From Sphingobacterium paludis (GTDB lineage: Bacteria; Bacteroidota; Bacteroidia; Sphingobacteriales; Sphingobacteriaceae), in the NCBI RefSeq assembly GCF_004364125.1, contig NZ_SNZV01000013.1, positions 25,339 to 89,338 of the forward strand: 64,000 nucleotides of DNA, in the 5' to 3' direction. Under the pieces are notes generated by a model. That model saw only the letters and a program-made list of their open reading frames with translations. It was not told the DNA's origin and did not search any database. Both the position numbers and the translations under genes were made by a program. Shown one piece after another: positions 34,901 through 43,915 of this stretch. Numbering within the stretch: position 1 is the stretch's first letter; the number at the start of each line of letters is the position of its first letter.

Positions 34901-36211
34901 ATGAGAAAGCTATTGATCTTTGCGTTGCTGCTCGGCATGTTGAACAGCGCGTCTGCACAAACTGCCTATCAGCCGACACCGGCAAATGTAGAAAACAGAA
35001 AATGGTTTGAAGAAGCTCGCTTTGGTGTGTTTATACACTGGGGCGTCTATTCGGTGTTGGGTGATGGTGAATGGGTGATGAACAATAAAAATCTTGGTAT
35101 CGATGAATACGGGTTGCTGCCGTCCTTTTTCAACCCGATCGATTTTGATGCGAAAGCATGGGCTAAGCTTTTTAAGGATGCTGGTGCGAAGTATATTACA
35201 TTTACCACGCGGCACCATGATGGCTTTTCGATGTGGAATTCGCAAGCATCGGACTATAACGTCGTAAAGGCGACGCCGTTCAAGCGGGATATTGTTAAAG
35301 AACTTGTCGAGGCTTGCCGCGCGGAAGGTATTCGTATCATGTTCTACTATTCCTTACTGGATTGGAAGCGGGATGACTATCTACCTTTTGGGGGTACGGG
35401 CAAAGGTATAGCGGGCAGAAATGCCGATAACGGGAATTGGGATAGCTACATACAATTTATGAAGACGCAGCTTACCGAACTGCTGACAAACTACGGACAC
35501 ATCGATGGGATCTGGTTCGACGGGCACTGGGACAAGCCCCAGGCGAACTGGCATTATGATGAGATTTATTCGTTAATTCATAAGCTGCAACCCCATTGTT
35601 TGGTCGGCAACAACCACCATATCGCACCCATCGAAGGGGAAGATTTCCAGATGTTTGAGCGCGACCTACCCGGACATAACACCACCGGTTTTGGAACTGC
35701 AGCAGATGCCGTAGGCAGTCTTCCAAAAGAAGTTTGCGGCACGATTGCGGGGTCTTGGGGCTTCGATATTAAAGATAGGCAGCGTAAATCGTTTAAAGAC
35801 GTGCTGAGTTATTTGGTAAAAGCAGCCGGTTATGGTTCCAACTTGCTTCTCAATGTGGGGCCGATGCCTAACGGCGAGATTCAGGATTACCAGCAAGAGC
35901 GCCTCAGGCAATTGGGTGAATGGTTGAAAACGTATGGGGAAACAATCTACGACACCGAAGGTGGATTTATACCGCCAACGGATGATTATGCGCTGACGAA
36001 AAAAGGAAAAACGGTTTATTTACATATCCTAAATTCGGAAAAGGACAATTTTCTGATTCCCAATTTTACCGCTAAATTGTCTTCGCTATCAACTTTCGAT
36101 GGTAAAACAAAAATTAAATATCATCAGCTGGAAAACGATGTCCTTGTGGTACAACTCCCCGAAGGACTTCGCCACGCGGATGATTTGGTATTAAAGCTAA
36201 GTATTAAATAA
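34901..36211 (+). CDS. Alpha-L-fucosidase, GH29
   Basis: The 436-residue protein has a signal peptide (MRKLLIFALLLGMLNSASAQ) and a GH29 catalytic domain: WFEEARFGVFIHWGVYSVLG, ITFTTRHHDGFSMWNSQ, and the nucleophile Asp207 in HIDGIWFDGHWD. It releases L-fucose from glycan ends in the periplasm or outside, feeding FucP. The short C-terminal beta domain (after about 340) and the overall length are typical. The SDR gene starts right after the stop, so translation is coupled. Confidence 0.95.
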   Translation: MRKLLIFALLLGMLNSASAQTAYQPTPANVENRKWFEEARFGVFIHWGVYSVLGDGEWVMNNKNLGIDEYGLLPSFFNPIDFDAKAWAKLFKDAGAKYITFTTRHHDGFSMWNSQASDYNVVKATPFKRDIVKELVEACRAEGIRIMFYYSLLDWKRDDYLPFGGTGKGIAGRNADNGNWDSYIQFMKTQLTELLTNYGHIDGIWFDGHWDKPQANWHYDEIYSLIHKLQPHCLVGNNHHIAPIEGEDFQMFERDLPGHNTTGFGTAADAVGSLPKEVCGTIAGSWGFDIKDRQRKSFKDVLSYLVKAAGYGSNLLLNVGPMPNGEIQDYQQERLRQLGEWLKTYGETIYDTEGGFIPPTDDYALTKKGKTVYLHILNSEKDNFLIPNFTAKLSSLSTFDGKTKIKYHQLENDVLVVQLPEGLRHADDLVLKLSIK

Positions 36212-36212
36212 T

Positions 36213-36977
36213 ATGTCAAAATTAAAAGACAAAGTAGCCATTATTACGGGTGGTGGCAGTGGAATAGGTCGTGCAATTTCAGAGCTATTCGCGAAAGAAG
36301 GTGCCGCCGTGCATATTTTGGATCTGAATGCCGAGGTAGGCCAAGGCGTAGTGACGGATATCGTCGCTGCGGGTGGTTCTGCGAAAATTCACGCCTGTAA
36401 CGTCAGTGATCAAGCTGAAGTGGCAGCTATCGTATCTGCTATTGGTAAGGTGGATATATTGGTAAATAACGCCGGAATAGCCCATGTGGGCAATCTGGAG
36501 AAATGTGCAGAGGCAGATTTCGAACGTGTGTTTCAAGTGAATGTGAAAGGTGCATACAATGCTTTGCACGCCGTCGTTCCGCAAATGAAGCAGCATGGCG
36601 GCGGCGCGATCCTAAATTTGGCATCTATTGCAGCTGTCGTCGGTATCGCGGATCGCTTTGCCTATTCGATGAGTAAAGGTGCGATCTACGCGATGAGCAT
36701 GTCGGTAGCACGCGATTATATGAAGGATAATATCCGCTCGAACTCGATCTCGCCAGCTCGCGTACATACACCATTTGTCGATGGTTTTATTTCGAAAAAC
36801 TATCCCGGTCAGGAAGCGGAAATGTTTGAAAAACTGTCGCAATCGCAACCGATAGGCAGGATGGCCAAGCCAGAAGAAATTGCTAAATTGGCCTTGTTTC
36901 TATGTTCAGATGATGCAGCCTTCATCACTGGAAATGATTACCCAATCGATGGCGGCTTTATTAAGTTGAATAATTAG
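36213..36977 (+). CDS. SDR oxidoreductase, probable 2-keto-3-deoxy-L-fuconate dehydrogenase
   Basis: The 254-residue Rossmann enzyme has the cofactor loop TGGGSGIG, NNAG at about residues 86-89, and an intact catalytic Tyr151-x-x-x-Lys155 (YSMSK), with the Ser in LNLASIAAVVG. It resembles the DHRS6-like family that oxidises 2-keto-3-deoxy-sugar acids. In the fucose route the missing step between the dehydratase and the FAH-family enzyme is this oxidation, giving 2,4-diketo-3-deoxy-L-fuconate. The start abuts the fucosidase stop. The division of labour between this SDR and the one at 39041 is inferred. Confidence 0.88.
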   Translation: MSKLKDKVAIITGGGSGIGRAISELFAKEGAAVHILDLNAEVGQGVVTDIVAAGGSAKIHACNVSDQAEVAAIVSAIGKVDILVNNAGIAHVGNLEKCAEADFERVFQVNVKGAYNALHAVVPQMKQHGGGAILNLASIAAVVGIADRFAYSMSKGAIYAMSMSVARDYMKDNIRSNSISPARVHTPFVDGFISKNYPGQEAEMFEKLSQSQPIGRMAKPEEIAKLALFLCSDDAAFITGNDYPIDGGFIKLNN

Positions 36978-37331
36978 AAAGTGAAAAGTAAGAAGTGAAA
37001 AGTAAGAAGTGAAAATTCAAAAATAAAAAGTCAAAAGTGAAAAGTGAAAATTCAAAAGTAAAAAGTAAGAAGTGAAAATTCAAAAGTTGGAATTAGGAAG
37101 TTAGAGATCGAAAGTTAGGATTCAGAAGTTGGAGATCGAAAGTTAGGATTCAGAAGTTAGAGATCAAAAGTCAGGATTCGGCAATAAACATTAAAAAGAT
37201 AACATTTAAAAATAAAAAGAGTGGGGCGGTTAATTGTGGTATTTGTTATTACTAAATACTAAATACTAAATACTAAATACTAAATACTAAATACTAAAAA
37301 TACAATACCCACTCTCAAATACTAAAATAAC
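36978..37331. repeat. Low-complexity repeat tract inside the fucose locus
   Basis: The tract consists of runs of AAAAGTGAAAAGTAAGAAGT and AAGTTAGGATTCAGAAGTT type (36978-37200), then seven copies of TACTAAA spaced every 8-9 bp (about 37250-37300). No gene is present. It separates the fucosidase/SDR part of the locus from the FAH/lactonase/SDR part. TACTAAAAT next to the next start may be part of the leader. Confidence 0.85.
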
Positions 37332-38189
37332 ATGAAATTAATACGTTTCGGAGAAACTGGAAGAGAACATATCGGTGTTCAGATTGATGGTGTAAATTAC
37401 GATGTATCTGCTTTTGGCGGCGACTATAACGAGCAGTTCTTTGCGGAGAATGGCTTGGCAAGATTGGACGAGTTCGTAAAGGCTAATGCGGGTAGACTTA
37501 TTGAAATTCCTGCGGACAGTCGCTTAGGTGCTCCTTTTGCGCGCCCGTCTAAAATTGTTTGTATCGGTCTGAATTATAAAGACCATGCAGCGGAAACTGG
37601 AGCTGCGATTCCAGCGGAGCCTATTATCTTTATGAAGTCTACAACCTCTTTGGTTGGGCCCTATGATCAAATCGTGATCCCGCGTGGCTCAGAGAAGACA
37701 GACTGGGAAGTGGAGTTTGGTATTGTAATCGGCAAAAAAGCGTCTTATGTGGACGAAGATGATGCGCTTAACTATATTGCTGGCTATGTATTGCATAATG
37801 ATGTGTCTGAGCGTGCCTATCAATTAGAGCGTGGCGGCACGTGGGATAAGGGAAAAGGATGTGATACCTTTGCGCCTATGGGGCCATACCTGACTACGGC
37901 AGACGAAATTCCAGATATCAACAATGTACGTTTGTGGTTGAAGGTAAACGGCGAGACTTACCAAGACGGAAACACCAGTAACTTAATTTTCTCGGTGGCA
38001 CATGTCGTTTCCTATGTTTCTCAGTTCATGACCTTATTGCCGGGTGATGTTATCTCGACAGGTACACCTGCAGGTGTTGGGCTGGGCTTTAATCCACCTA
38101 TCTATCTGAAAGCTGGCGATGTGATTGAACTGGGCGCCGACTATTTGGGTGAATCTCGTCAAGAAGTCGTTGCATACTCACAAAAATAA
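37332..38189 (+). CDS. FAH-family hydrolase, probable 2,4-diketo-3-deoxy-L-fuconate hydrolase
   Basis: The 285-residue protein is of the fumarylacetoacetate hydrolase fold: IVCIGLNYKDHAAETGAAIP, the metal ligands in TDWEVEFGIVIG, NDVSERAYQLERGGTWDKGK, TFAPMGPYL, and STGTPAGVGLGFNP. Members cleave C-C bonds of beta-diketones. In the oxidative fucose route the expected reaction is cleavage to pyruvate and L-lactate. It is followed 11 bp later by the lactonase. All metal-binding Glu/Asp positions look intact. Confidence 0.88.
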   Translation: MKLIRFGETGREHIGVQIDGVNYDVSAFGGDYNEQFFAENGLARLDEFVKANAGRLIEIPADSRLGAPFARPSKIVCIGLNYKDHAAETGAAIPAEPIIFMKSTTSLVGPYDQIVIPRGSEKTDWEVEFGIVIGKKASYVDEDDALNYIAGYVLHNDVSERAYQLERGGTWDKGKGCDTFAPMGPYLTTADEIPDINNVRLWLKVNGETYQDGNTSNLIFSVAHVVSYVSQFMTLLPGDVISTGTPAGVGLGFNPPIYLKAGDVIELGADYLGESRQEVVAYSQK

Positions 38190-38200
38190 AAAAATAGCTT

Positions 38201-39028
38201 ATGCGCATAGACGCCCACCAGCACTTCTGGATTTTTGATGCCGAGCGCGACGCTTGGATAACGGATGAGATGTCGGCCATCCAACGCAATTTCTTACCGA
38301 CAGACTTAGCACCGCAGCTTAAGGAAAACGGTATTGATGCTGTCGTCGCGGTGCAGGCATCGCAATCTGCGGAGGAGACTCGGTTTTTAATCGACCTTTC
38401 TACCATGTATGCTATGGTGAAGGCAGTGGTAGGCTGGGTAGACTTACAGGCCGATGATATCGCTGATCAGTTGGCGCATTACCAGCAGTTTCCAATTGTG
38501 AAAGGATTTCGCCACGTGATCGAAGCAGAAGAGGATCCTGATTTTTTAATCCGACCCTCGTTTTTGCGTGGCATTACGGCTTTAACGGCTTACGATTACA
38601 CCTACGATTTGCTCATTCGCCCACGACATTACCAAAGCACATTGGCCTGTGTTGCCGCAAATCCAGCTCAACGATTTGTGTTGGACCATATGGCCAAGCC
38701 AAATATCCGGGCGAAAGAGTTTGAGGAGTGGGCTGCTTTCATCAAGGAATTAGCAGCTTTTCCGAATGTGCATTGCAAGGTGTCTGCTTTGGTGACGGAA
38801 GCGGACTGGGAAAACTGGACGCCAGATGATTTTAAGCCTTACATTCACCACGCCATTGCCTGTTTTGGTAAAAGCAGGGTGATGTTTGGCACGGATTGGC
38901 CTGTTTGTCTTGTGGCTGCATCGTATGCGGAGGTGATCGCAGTCGCTGAACATAGCTTGGAAGGGTTTACAGAAGATGAACGTCAGGCGTTCTGGGGTGG
39001 CAATGCGGCAAGCTTTTATCATGTATAG
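38201..39028 (+). CDS. Amidohydrolase-2 family L-fuconolactonase
   Basis: The 275-residue TIM-barrel protein has HxH in MRIDAHQHFWIF at the start, PIVKGFRHVIEAEED, VLDHMAKPNIRA and the last ligand Asp in VMFGTDWPVC. This is the COG3618-type lactonase family. In this locus it would open L-fucono-lactone to L-fuconate, the step after L-fucose dehydrogenase. It lies 11 bp after the FAH gene and 12 bp before the second SDR. Confidence 0.88.
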   Translation: MRIDAHQHFWIFDAERDAWITDEMSAIQRNFLPTDLAPQLKENGIDAVVAVQASQSAEETRFLIDLSTMYAMVKAVVGWVDLQADDIADQLAHYQQFPIVKGFRHVIEAEEDPDFLIRPSFLRGITALTAYDYTYDLLIRPRHYQSTLACVAANPAQRFVLDHMAKPNIRAKEFEEWAAFIKELAAFPNVHCKVSALVTEADWENWTPDDFKPYIHHAIACFGKSRVMFGTDWPVCLVAASYAEVIAVAEHSLEGFTEDERQAFWGGNAASFYHV

Positions 39029-39040
39029 ATTGAAAAAATA

Positions 39041-39832
39041 ATGGATTTAAATTTAAAGGATAAGATTTTCATCGTCACCGGTGGTGCGAAAGGTATCGGT
39101 AAAGCAATTGTTATTGCGCTTGCCAAAGAAGGCGCTGTGCCGGTCATCGTAGGACGTAAACAGGCGGATAATGACATCGTGAAGGCAGAGGTCGAAGCAT
39201 TGGGCGGTAAAGCACTAAGTGTCGAAGCCGAACTTTCAGATCCTGCACATTGCAAACATGCTGTAGAGCAGACCTTGGCGGTCTATGGCCGTATCGATGG
39301 ACTGGTCAATAATGCAGGCCACAACGATGGTGTAGGACTTATTTCGGGTAATTATGAAGGGTTTGTGGCTTCTTTGCACAAGAATTTAATTCACTACTAC
39401 CTGATGGCGCATCACTGCATTGATGCCCTCCGCGTGGCTAAGGGCACGATTTTAAATATCAGCTCGAAAACAGCAGAAACGGGGCAGGGGAACACGTCAG
39501 CGTATGCTGCAGCTAACGGCGGGAGAAATGCCTTAACGCGCGAATGGGCCGTAGAGTTATTGCCATACAGTATTCGTGTCAACGCCATCATCGTTGCCGA
39601 ATGTGCTACGCCACAGTACGACTCCTGGATTCAGACCTTGGATAATCCAGAAGAGACGCTTAAAAAGATTACAGACCGCATTCCGCTGGAACACCGGATG
39701 ACTACGGCCGAAGAAATTGCGAATACAGCCGTGTTCTTATTATCTGAAAAATCAAGCCACACGACTGGGCAACTCGTTCATGTAGACGGTGGTTATGTAC
39801 ACTTGGATCGTTCGTTGATTAAGGAGAATTAA
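39041..39832 (+). CDS. SDR oxidoreductase, probable L-fucose dehydrogenase, with YxxxN in place of YxxxK
   Basis: The 263-residue Rossmann protein has TGGAKGIG and NNAG and resembles bacterial L-fucose dehydrogenases (TSAYAAANGGRNALTREWAV, RVNAIIVAECATPQYDSW). The catalytic Tyr is Tyr155, but the position of the catalytic Lys holds Asn159 (codon AAC at 39515-39517). The Ser in LNISSKTAETG is present. It is the last gene of the fucose run and supplies the first oxidation of the sugar to its lactone. A non-canonical proton relay or a structural role is possible. A degenerate repeat tract follows. Confidence 0.82.
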   Translation: MDLNLKDKIFIVTGGAKGIGKAIVIALAKEGAVPVIVGRKQADNDIVKAEVEALGGKALSVEAELSDPAHCKHAVEQTLAVYGRIDGLVNNAGHNDGVGLISGNYEGFVASLHKNLIHYYLMAHHCIDALRVAKGTILNISSKTAETGQGNTSAYAAANGGRNALTREWAVELLPYSIRVNAIIVAECATPQYDSWIQTLDNPEETLKKITDRIPLEHRMTTAEEIANTAVFLLSEKSSHTTGQLVHVDGGYVHLDRSLIKEN

Positions 39833-39945
39833 AAATTAAAAAGTAATAAGTCAAAATTCAAAAGTGAAAAGTTAAAATTTAAAAGTTAAAATTTAAAAGT
39901 GAAAATTGATAAGTGACAAGTCAAAATTCAAAAGTTAGTACCAAA
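39833..39945. repeat. Low-complexity repeat tract after the fucose locus
   Basis: Repeats of the type AAAAGTGAAAAGTTAAAATTT, of the same family as 36978-37331 and 48592-48800. No gene is present. Confidence 0.8.
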
Positions 39946-40086
39946 GCTTAAGATTTGACGGTTGGAACGTAAGATTGACGGGGTGGCAGATGTGAGGCGG
40001 TATGCTGAGCGGATGTCTCCCCGTCATGCTATACTGCGGCGTAGCTTTCTAATTGCTGGATGATGATGCAAAATACATGTACCGAC

Positions 40087-40983
40087 TTACTTACTGTGAT
40101 CGCATTTCGAGTTTTTGTCGAAGGGCTCGATATGGATAAATACGTTGCCGATATTGGGTATGTTGGCAATGAGGTAATCCTTTAATCGGTGGGCAATGTC
40201 ATGTCCTTCTCTCACCGATATGTTGGGGTCGACGACAGCATGGAGGTCGATCTGAAATAGCATCCCTATTTTCCGGATGTAACATTTCTCGATCAATAGC
40301 ACACCATTCACTTTTAACGATTGTTTTCTCACATCGTCTTCCAGCTCTTCATACCTGTTTTCATCCATAATCTCCGCAAGCGCTGGGCGAAAGATACCGT
40401 AGCAGTTGTATAGAATAAGTGCCGACGCGAAGAGTGCTGCCCAGTCGTCAGCACTTTCATAGCCTTCGCCGGCAAACAAAGCTATCGATATACCGATGAA
40501 CGCTGCTACGGAGGTGATGGCATCAGATCGGTGATGCCAGGCATCTGCTTTTAGGGAGGTACTATTTAAAGCCTTGCTGCGCTTCATCACAATTCGAAAA
40601 GAAATCTCCTTCCAAATAATAATACCGGCAAGCACAATTAAGGTCCAAGGTTCAGGTAAATCGTGAGGTGTTTTTATATTCTCTATACTTTCTTTTGCAA
40701 TGACGAAAGCGGAAATCACAAGGAAAATAACAACGATAAACGTGATAAGCGGCTCGATACGACCGTGTCCGTAAGGATGAGACTGGTCCGCTGGACGTTT
40801 GGAATACTTTAGGCCTAGCAATACAAGAAACGAAGAAAATATGTCTGCTGTAGACTCAATAGCATCTGCGATAAGCGCGTAGGAATTTCCAAAAAATCCT
40901 GCTAACCACTTAATTAAGGCCAGAAGGAAGTTTGTCAGTATGCTGAAATATGTCGTTCGTATAGCTTTATCGGAATTTGACAT
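40087..40983 (-). CDS. Cation diffusion facilitator family transporter
   Basis: The 298-residue protein has six membrane helices and the two metal-binding pairs of the family: DxxxSTAD in ALIADAIESTADIFSSFLVL, and HHRSD in DAWHHRSDAITSVAA. A C-terminal cytosolic domain (KVNGVLLIEKCYIRKIGMLF; FQIDLHAVVDPNISVREGHD) is as expected. It exports divalent metals (Zn, Fe, Mn or Co) in exchange for protons. The frame extends by six codons upstream via a TTG lying in a TATCTTTG promoter box; the ATG at 40981-40983 is preferred. Confidence 0.92.
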   Translation of the reverse strand: MSNSDKAIRTTYFSILTNFLLALIKWLAGFFGNSYALIADAIESTADIFSSFLVLLGLKYSKRPADQSHPYGHGRIEPLITFIVVIFLVISAFVIAKESIENIKTPHDLPEPWTLIVLAGIIIWKEISFRIVMKRSKALNSTSLKADAWHHRSDAITSVAAFIGISIALFAGEGYESADDWAALFASALILYNCYGIFRPALAEIMDENRYEELEDDVRKQSLKVNGVLLIEKCYIRKIGMLFQIDLHAVVDPNISVREGHDIAHRLKDYLIANIPNIGNVFIHIEPFDKNSKCDHSK

Positions 40984-40998
40984 ACGTCTTTTTTTTGC

Positions 40999-41006
40999 CA
41001 AAGATA
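40999..41006 (-). promoter_or_regulatory. -7 box before the CDF gene
   Basis: TATCTTTG on the minus strand, 15 bp before the chosen ATG. It overlaps the alternative TTG start, which argues against that start. Confidence 0.4.
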
Positions 41007-41198
41007 GGGCATTTATTTGAACTGTCTCGATGTCGATCAGGAAAAAGACTGTAAGAGCGACAAAAATTTATTTAACAGCACAAATAGGACGAATATATCG
41101 ACGAATTTAAGTAATCGACTATGCCGCACTTTGTAAGGTTATTGTTAAAGTCTAAGACAAACTCGAAAAGGGTTTTTAAAAAGTAGTATATTGCTGCT

Positions 41199-41573
41199 AT
41201 GAAAAAGATGCGATGGATACGAGCGTTTCAGCTCTTCGAACAGTTTCGGAAAATGTCGATATCCACAAAGGAATTTGACAGTGCGGAGGCAAAAGCGGCA
41301 AACTTGAACGAAAAAGCCAGCGACTTCAAATTGCTTATTGCGATGGGTAGGGACACGATAGCAGGACGTTACAAAATGAATAAATGGAATTTATCGGTGA
41401 TTGTCGGTACCATTGTCTATGTGGTTTCACCTTTAGACGCCATTCCAGATGTGATCCCCGTGCTGGGATGGATCGATGATCTTACTATCGTAGGGTATGC
41501 CGTAGCGAAACTCACGGACGAAATGCGGAAATATAAAACCTTCAAGGAAAATACAGCAGCGGCTATTTCATAA
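41199..41573 (+). CDS. YkvA / DUF1232 family membrane protein
   Basis: The 124-residue protein has the DUF1232 core SVIVGTIVYVVSPLDAIPDV followed by IPVLGWIDDLTIVGYAVAKL. The highly conserved SPLD.IPD motif is intact. The N-terminal half is a charged amphipathic stretch. The function of the family is unknown. Single gene, divergent from the CDF gene. Confidence 0.9.
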   Translation: MKKMRWIRAFQLFEQFRKMSISTKEFDSAEAKAANLNEKASDFKLLIAMGRDTIAGRYKMNKWNLSVIVGTIVYVVSPLDAIPDVIPVLGWIDDLTIVGYAVAKLTDEMRKYKTFKENTAAAIS

Positions 41574-41639
41574 AAGCTTCTTGTAGAAACTCGTTGAAAT
41601 CTTCACGTTGTTGGATAGCATAGCTGGTTACGCAATACC

Positions 41640-41729
41640 TTACCCTATACCAGAGCAAGTAGTGGCAAAGATAAGTACAAAAGCCACAAATGCCAGTACT
41701 AGAAATGTAGTTAGGGGTGTTCTTCTCAT
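41640..41729 (-). CDS. Possible 29-residue membrane peptide
   Basis: ATG at 41727-41729 opens a 29-codon frame (MRRTPLTTFLVLAFVAFVLI, then FATTCSGIG) with two Arg before a single hydrophobic helix and a Cys near the end. The pattern is that of a small membrane peptide, but no ribosome site or family is visible. The stretch 41574-41963 holds nothing else that I can support; overlapping longer frames on both strands look random. Confidence 0.28.
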   Translation of the reverse strand: MRRTPLTTFLVLAFVAFVLIFATTCSGIG

Positions 41730-41963
41730 TATTGTTTACTGTTCGTTGTTTGTTCAACACCGATATAAACAATTTGCATGCCCAAATCGTTTTGCACATA
41801 TTAACTTTATATAATATTGTGTTAACATACGAAAAGTGCCTATATTTTTAAATAGATGTAGTAATTTTACTACAATTGAAAGAGGCAATAGCACAGTATA
41901 TCCTGATATTGCCTTGTTTTTATCTCCATAGGCGGTTCTTTGTTCCGCCATTTGTTTAGGTCG

Positions 41964-42623
41964 CTAGGTTAATTGCTGCATAAGCTGATCGAATTCTGCC
42001 CGTAATGTCGATAACTGCGTTTCCAGGTTGGCAACGCGTTCCTGCAGGTCCTGTACCTGACTTGCTCCGCCACTGTGTTCTACCGTAGCCGCGGTGTCGT
42101 AATCCTCTTCATTGATCTCGCCTAAAAGGTGCACGTAGCGCACTTCCTTCTGTCCAGCGCGCTTTGGCAGCATCCTAACAAACGCTGGTTGTTGTTCTTG
42201 AAGACGGTTCAATACCTCTTGCACCTCGTCAATGCTTTCAAAATCAAATAAACGACCCGCATTGGAATTAATCTCGCCGGGAGTCAGCGGCCCTCGTAAA
42301 AGGAGTAAGCAGAGCGCCGCCAAATCTTGCGGAATCAAGGGATATTGGATGGCGACATTGTGCTTGTATTTGGTGACGCGGCTGCCGCCGCCGACCACCG
42401 TAGACACCAAGCCACGTTTCCGTAGCTGGTCCAACGTCTCCATGATGGTATGTTCGTCATAAGATACGACAGGCTTACGCGATGTTTTTTGATTACAGGC
42501 AGCTTGTAAGCTGTTGATCGTCATGGGGTAATATTCCGGTGTCGTTTTGGCTTTCTCCATAAGACATCCTAAAACACGTAATTCTTCTGCACGTAATAGC
42601 GGTAAGCTCGCTGTTTCTTCCAT
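41964..42623 (-). CDS. YceH family protein (DUF480)
   Basis: The 219-residue protein consists of two winged-helix halves, as in YceH: LRVLGCLMEKAKTTPEYYPM, TINSLQAACNQKTSRKPVVS, then TPGEINSNAGRLFDFESIDE and FVRMLPKRAGQKEVRYVHLL. The C-terminal 30 residues form a short coiled coil (VQDLQERVANLETQLSTLRA). The function is unknown. Length fits. Monocistronic; the intergenic region to the next gene is 275 bp with no feature seen. Confidence 0.92.
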   Translation of the reverse strand: MEETASLPLLRAEELRVLGCLMEKAKTTPEYYPMTINSLQAACNQKTSRKPVVSYDEHTIMETLDQLRKRGLVSTVVGGGSRVTKYKHNVAIQYPLIPQDLAALCLLLLRGPLTPGEINSNAGRLFDFESIDEVQEVLNRLQEQQPAFVRMLPKRAGQKEVRYVHLLGEINEEDYDTAATVEHSGGASQVQDLQERVANLETQLSTLRAEFDQLMQQLT

Positions 42624-42898
42624 CTGTTATCAATTTATTTGGCCTGAACACCTATTTAAGAATATTGCTATCCATTTTTTGTGTCTTGCCGATTGCGCCT
42701 TCGTTAATTTTTTTCGAGATAGCGAGCCGCCGTCGACGCGAAGTTCACCGTGTAGATCTAAACAGGCCCTTCGCTTTCGAAGATAAAAAAAATATATAGG
42801 TTTCAAAATAGATAGCACCACGTGAAGCGATCATTGTTGAAAGGAATTTTTTAGCCTTAAATCTTTTAGTAAATTCGCGGTAATCAAAGAGAAAGACT

Positions 42899-43804
42899 GT
42901 GCTACGAATTGCGCATCATGCCGCATACATACATCCGCTGCGGGAAGGACATCGCTTTCCCATGTTAAAATATGAGCTTATTCCGGCGCAATTGCTGCAC
43001 GAAGGCGTCGTCAGCAGTGCTAATTTCTTTGCACCGGAATTGGCCCAACACGCAGACGTTCTGTTGGCGCATGATGGGCATTATGTGCAAGCGCTGTTAG
43101 ACTTAACCTTAGACGCACGGATGGTGCGTAGAATAGGGTTTCCGCTGTCAAAAGAATTGATAGATCGCGAGTTTTATCTTGCGGAAGGCACCATACGGTC
43201 CAGTGTTTATGCGTTGGAATATGGTGTAGCGTTCAATACTGCTGGCGGTACACACCATGCAGGCCGTGATTTTGGAGAAGGGTTTTGCTTGCTCAACGAT
43301 CAAGCCGTGGCGGCGGCCTACCTCGTTGATCGGAAACTCGCCGAGCGCATACTGATTGTTGATTTAGACGTGCATCAAGGAAATGGTACCGCACACATCT
43401 TTACAGGTAATCAGCAGATATTTACATTTAGCATGCACGGCGAAAAGAACTTTCCCTTTATCAAAGAACAATCAGACTTAGATGTGCCGCTGGATGATGG
43501 ATTAGATGATAATGCATATCTCACCCTGCTGGATCAACATTTAGCGCCGGTTTTCGATCGCGTGCGTCCAGATTTTGTATTTTATCAGGCAGGTGTCGAT
43601 GTACTCGCGACTGATAAGCTCGGGAAGCTGAAGCTCAGTGAAGAAGGATGTCGATTGCGCGACGAACGCGTCTTTCAGATCTGCCGTCGACGCGGAATCC
43701 CCGTGCAAGTAAGCATGGGGGGTGGATACTCTACCCATATCAAGGATATTGTCAATGCGCACGTCAATACGTTCAAGGCCGCCATACAGATATTTGATCT
43801 TTAA
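42899..43804 (+). CDS. Histone deacetylase-family hydrolase
   Basis: The 301-residue arginase/deacetylase-fold protein has the His pair in FNTAGGTHHAGRDFGEGFCL, the zinc ligands Asp and His in ILIVDLDVHQGNGTAHIF, and Asp in FYQAGVDVLATDKLGKL. Such zinc enzymes deacetylate small amines, acetoin-like molecules or proteins. The first codon is GTG at 42899; the following text (LRIAHHAAYIHPLREGHRFP) aligns with the usual family start, so the GTG is credible. Single gene, with a repeat tract after it. Confidence 0.87.
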   Translation: MLRIAHHAAYIHPLREGHRFPMLKYELIPAQLLHEGVVSSANFFAPELAQHADVLLAHDGHYVQALLDLTLDARMVRRIGFPLSKELIDREFYLAEGTIRSSVYALEYGVAFNTAGGTHHAGRDFGEGFCLLNDQAVAAAYLVDRKLAERILIVDLDVHQGNGTAHIFTGNQQIFTFSMHGEKNFPFIKEQSDLDVPLDDGLDDNAYLTLLDQHLAPVFDRVRPDFVFYQAGVDVLATDKLGKLKLSEEGCRLRDERVFQICRRRGIPVQVSMGGGYSTHIKDIVNAHVNTFKAAIQIFDL

Positions 43805-43814
43805 TAGTTTTTTA

Positions 43815-43913
43815 TATGCTTAACTTCTCACTTTTATTTTCAACTTCTCACTTTTGACTTCTGACTTGTTAATTCTTACTTTTAACTTTTTAATTTTAAC
43901 TTTTTAATTTTCC
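43815..43913. repeat. Low-complexity repeat tract before the nucleoid-associated gene
   Basis: Repeats of CTTCTCACTTTT and TAACTTTTTAATTTT type, the reverse complement of the AAAAGTGAAAAGT family seen in three other places. No gene is present. It ends directly at the ATG at 43916, so it forms the whole leader of that gene. Confidence 0.8.
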
Positions 43914-43915
43914 CC

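Noticed and set aside
36978..37331. CRISPR-like or VNTR array in the fucose locus
   Set aside because: Units are degenerate and 7-12 bp long with no spacers; described as low-complexity repeats instead.
41563..41814. Overlapping frames on both strands
   Set aside because: They have random composition (many Cys, Tyr and Trp), no start context and no family.
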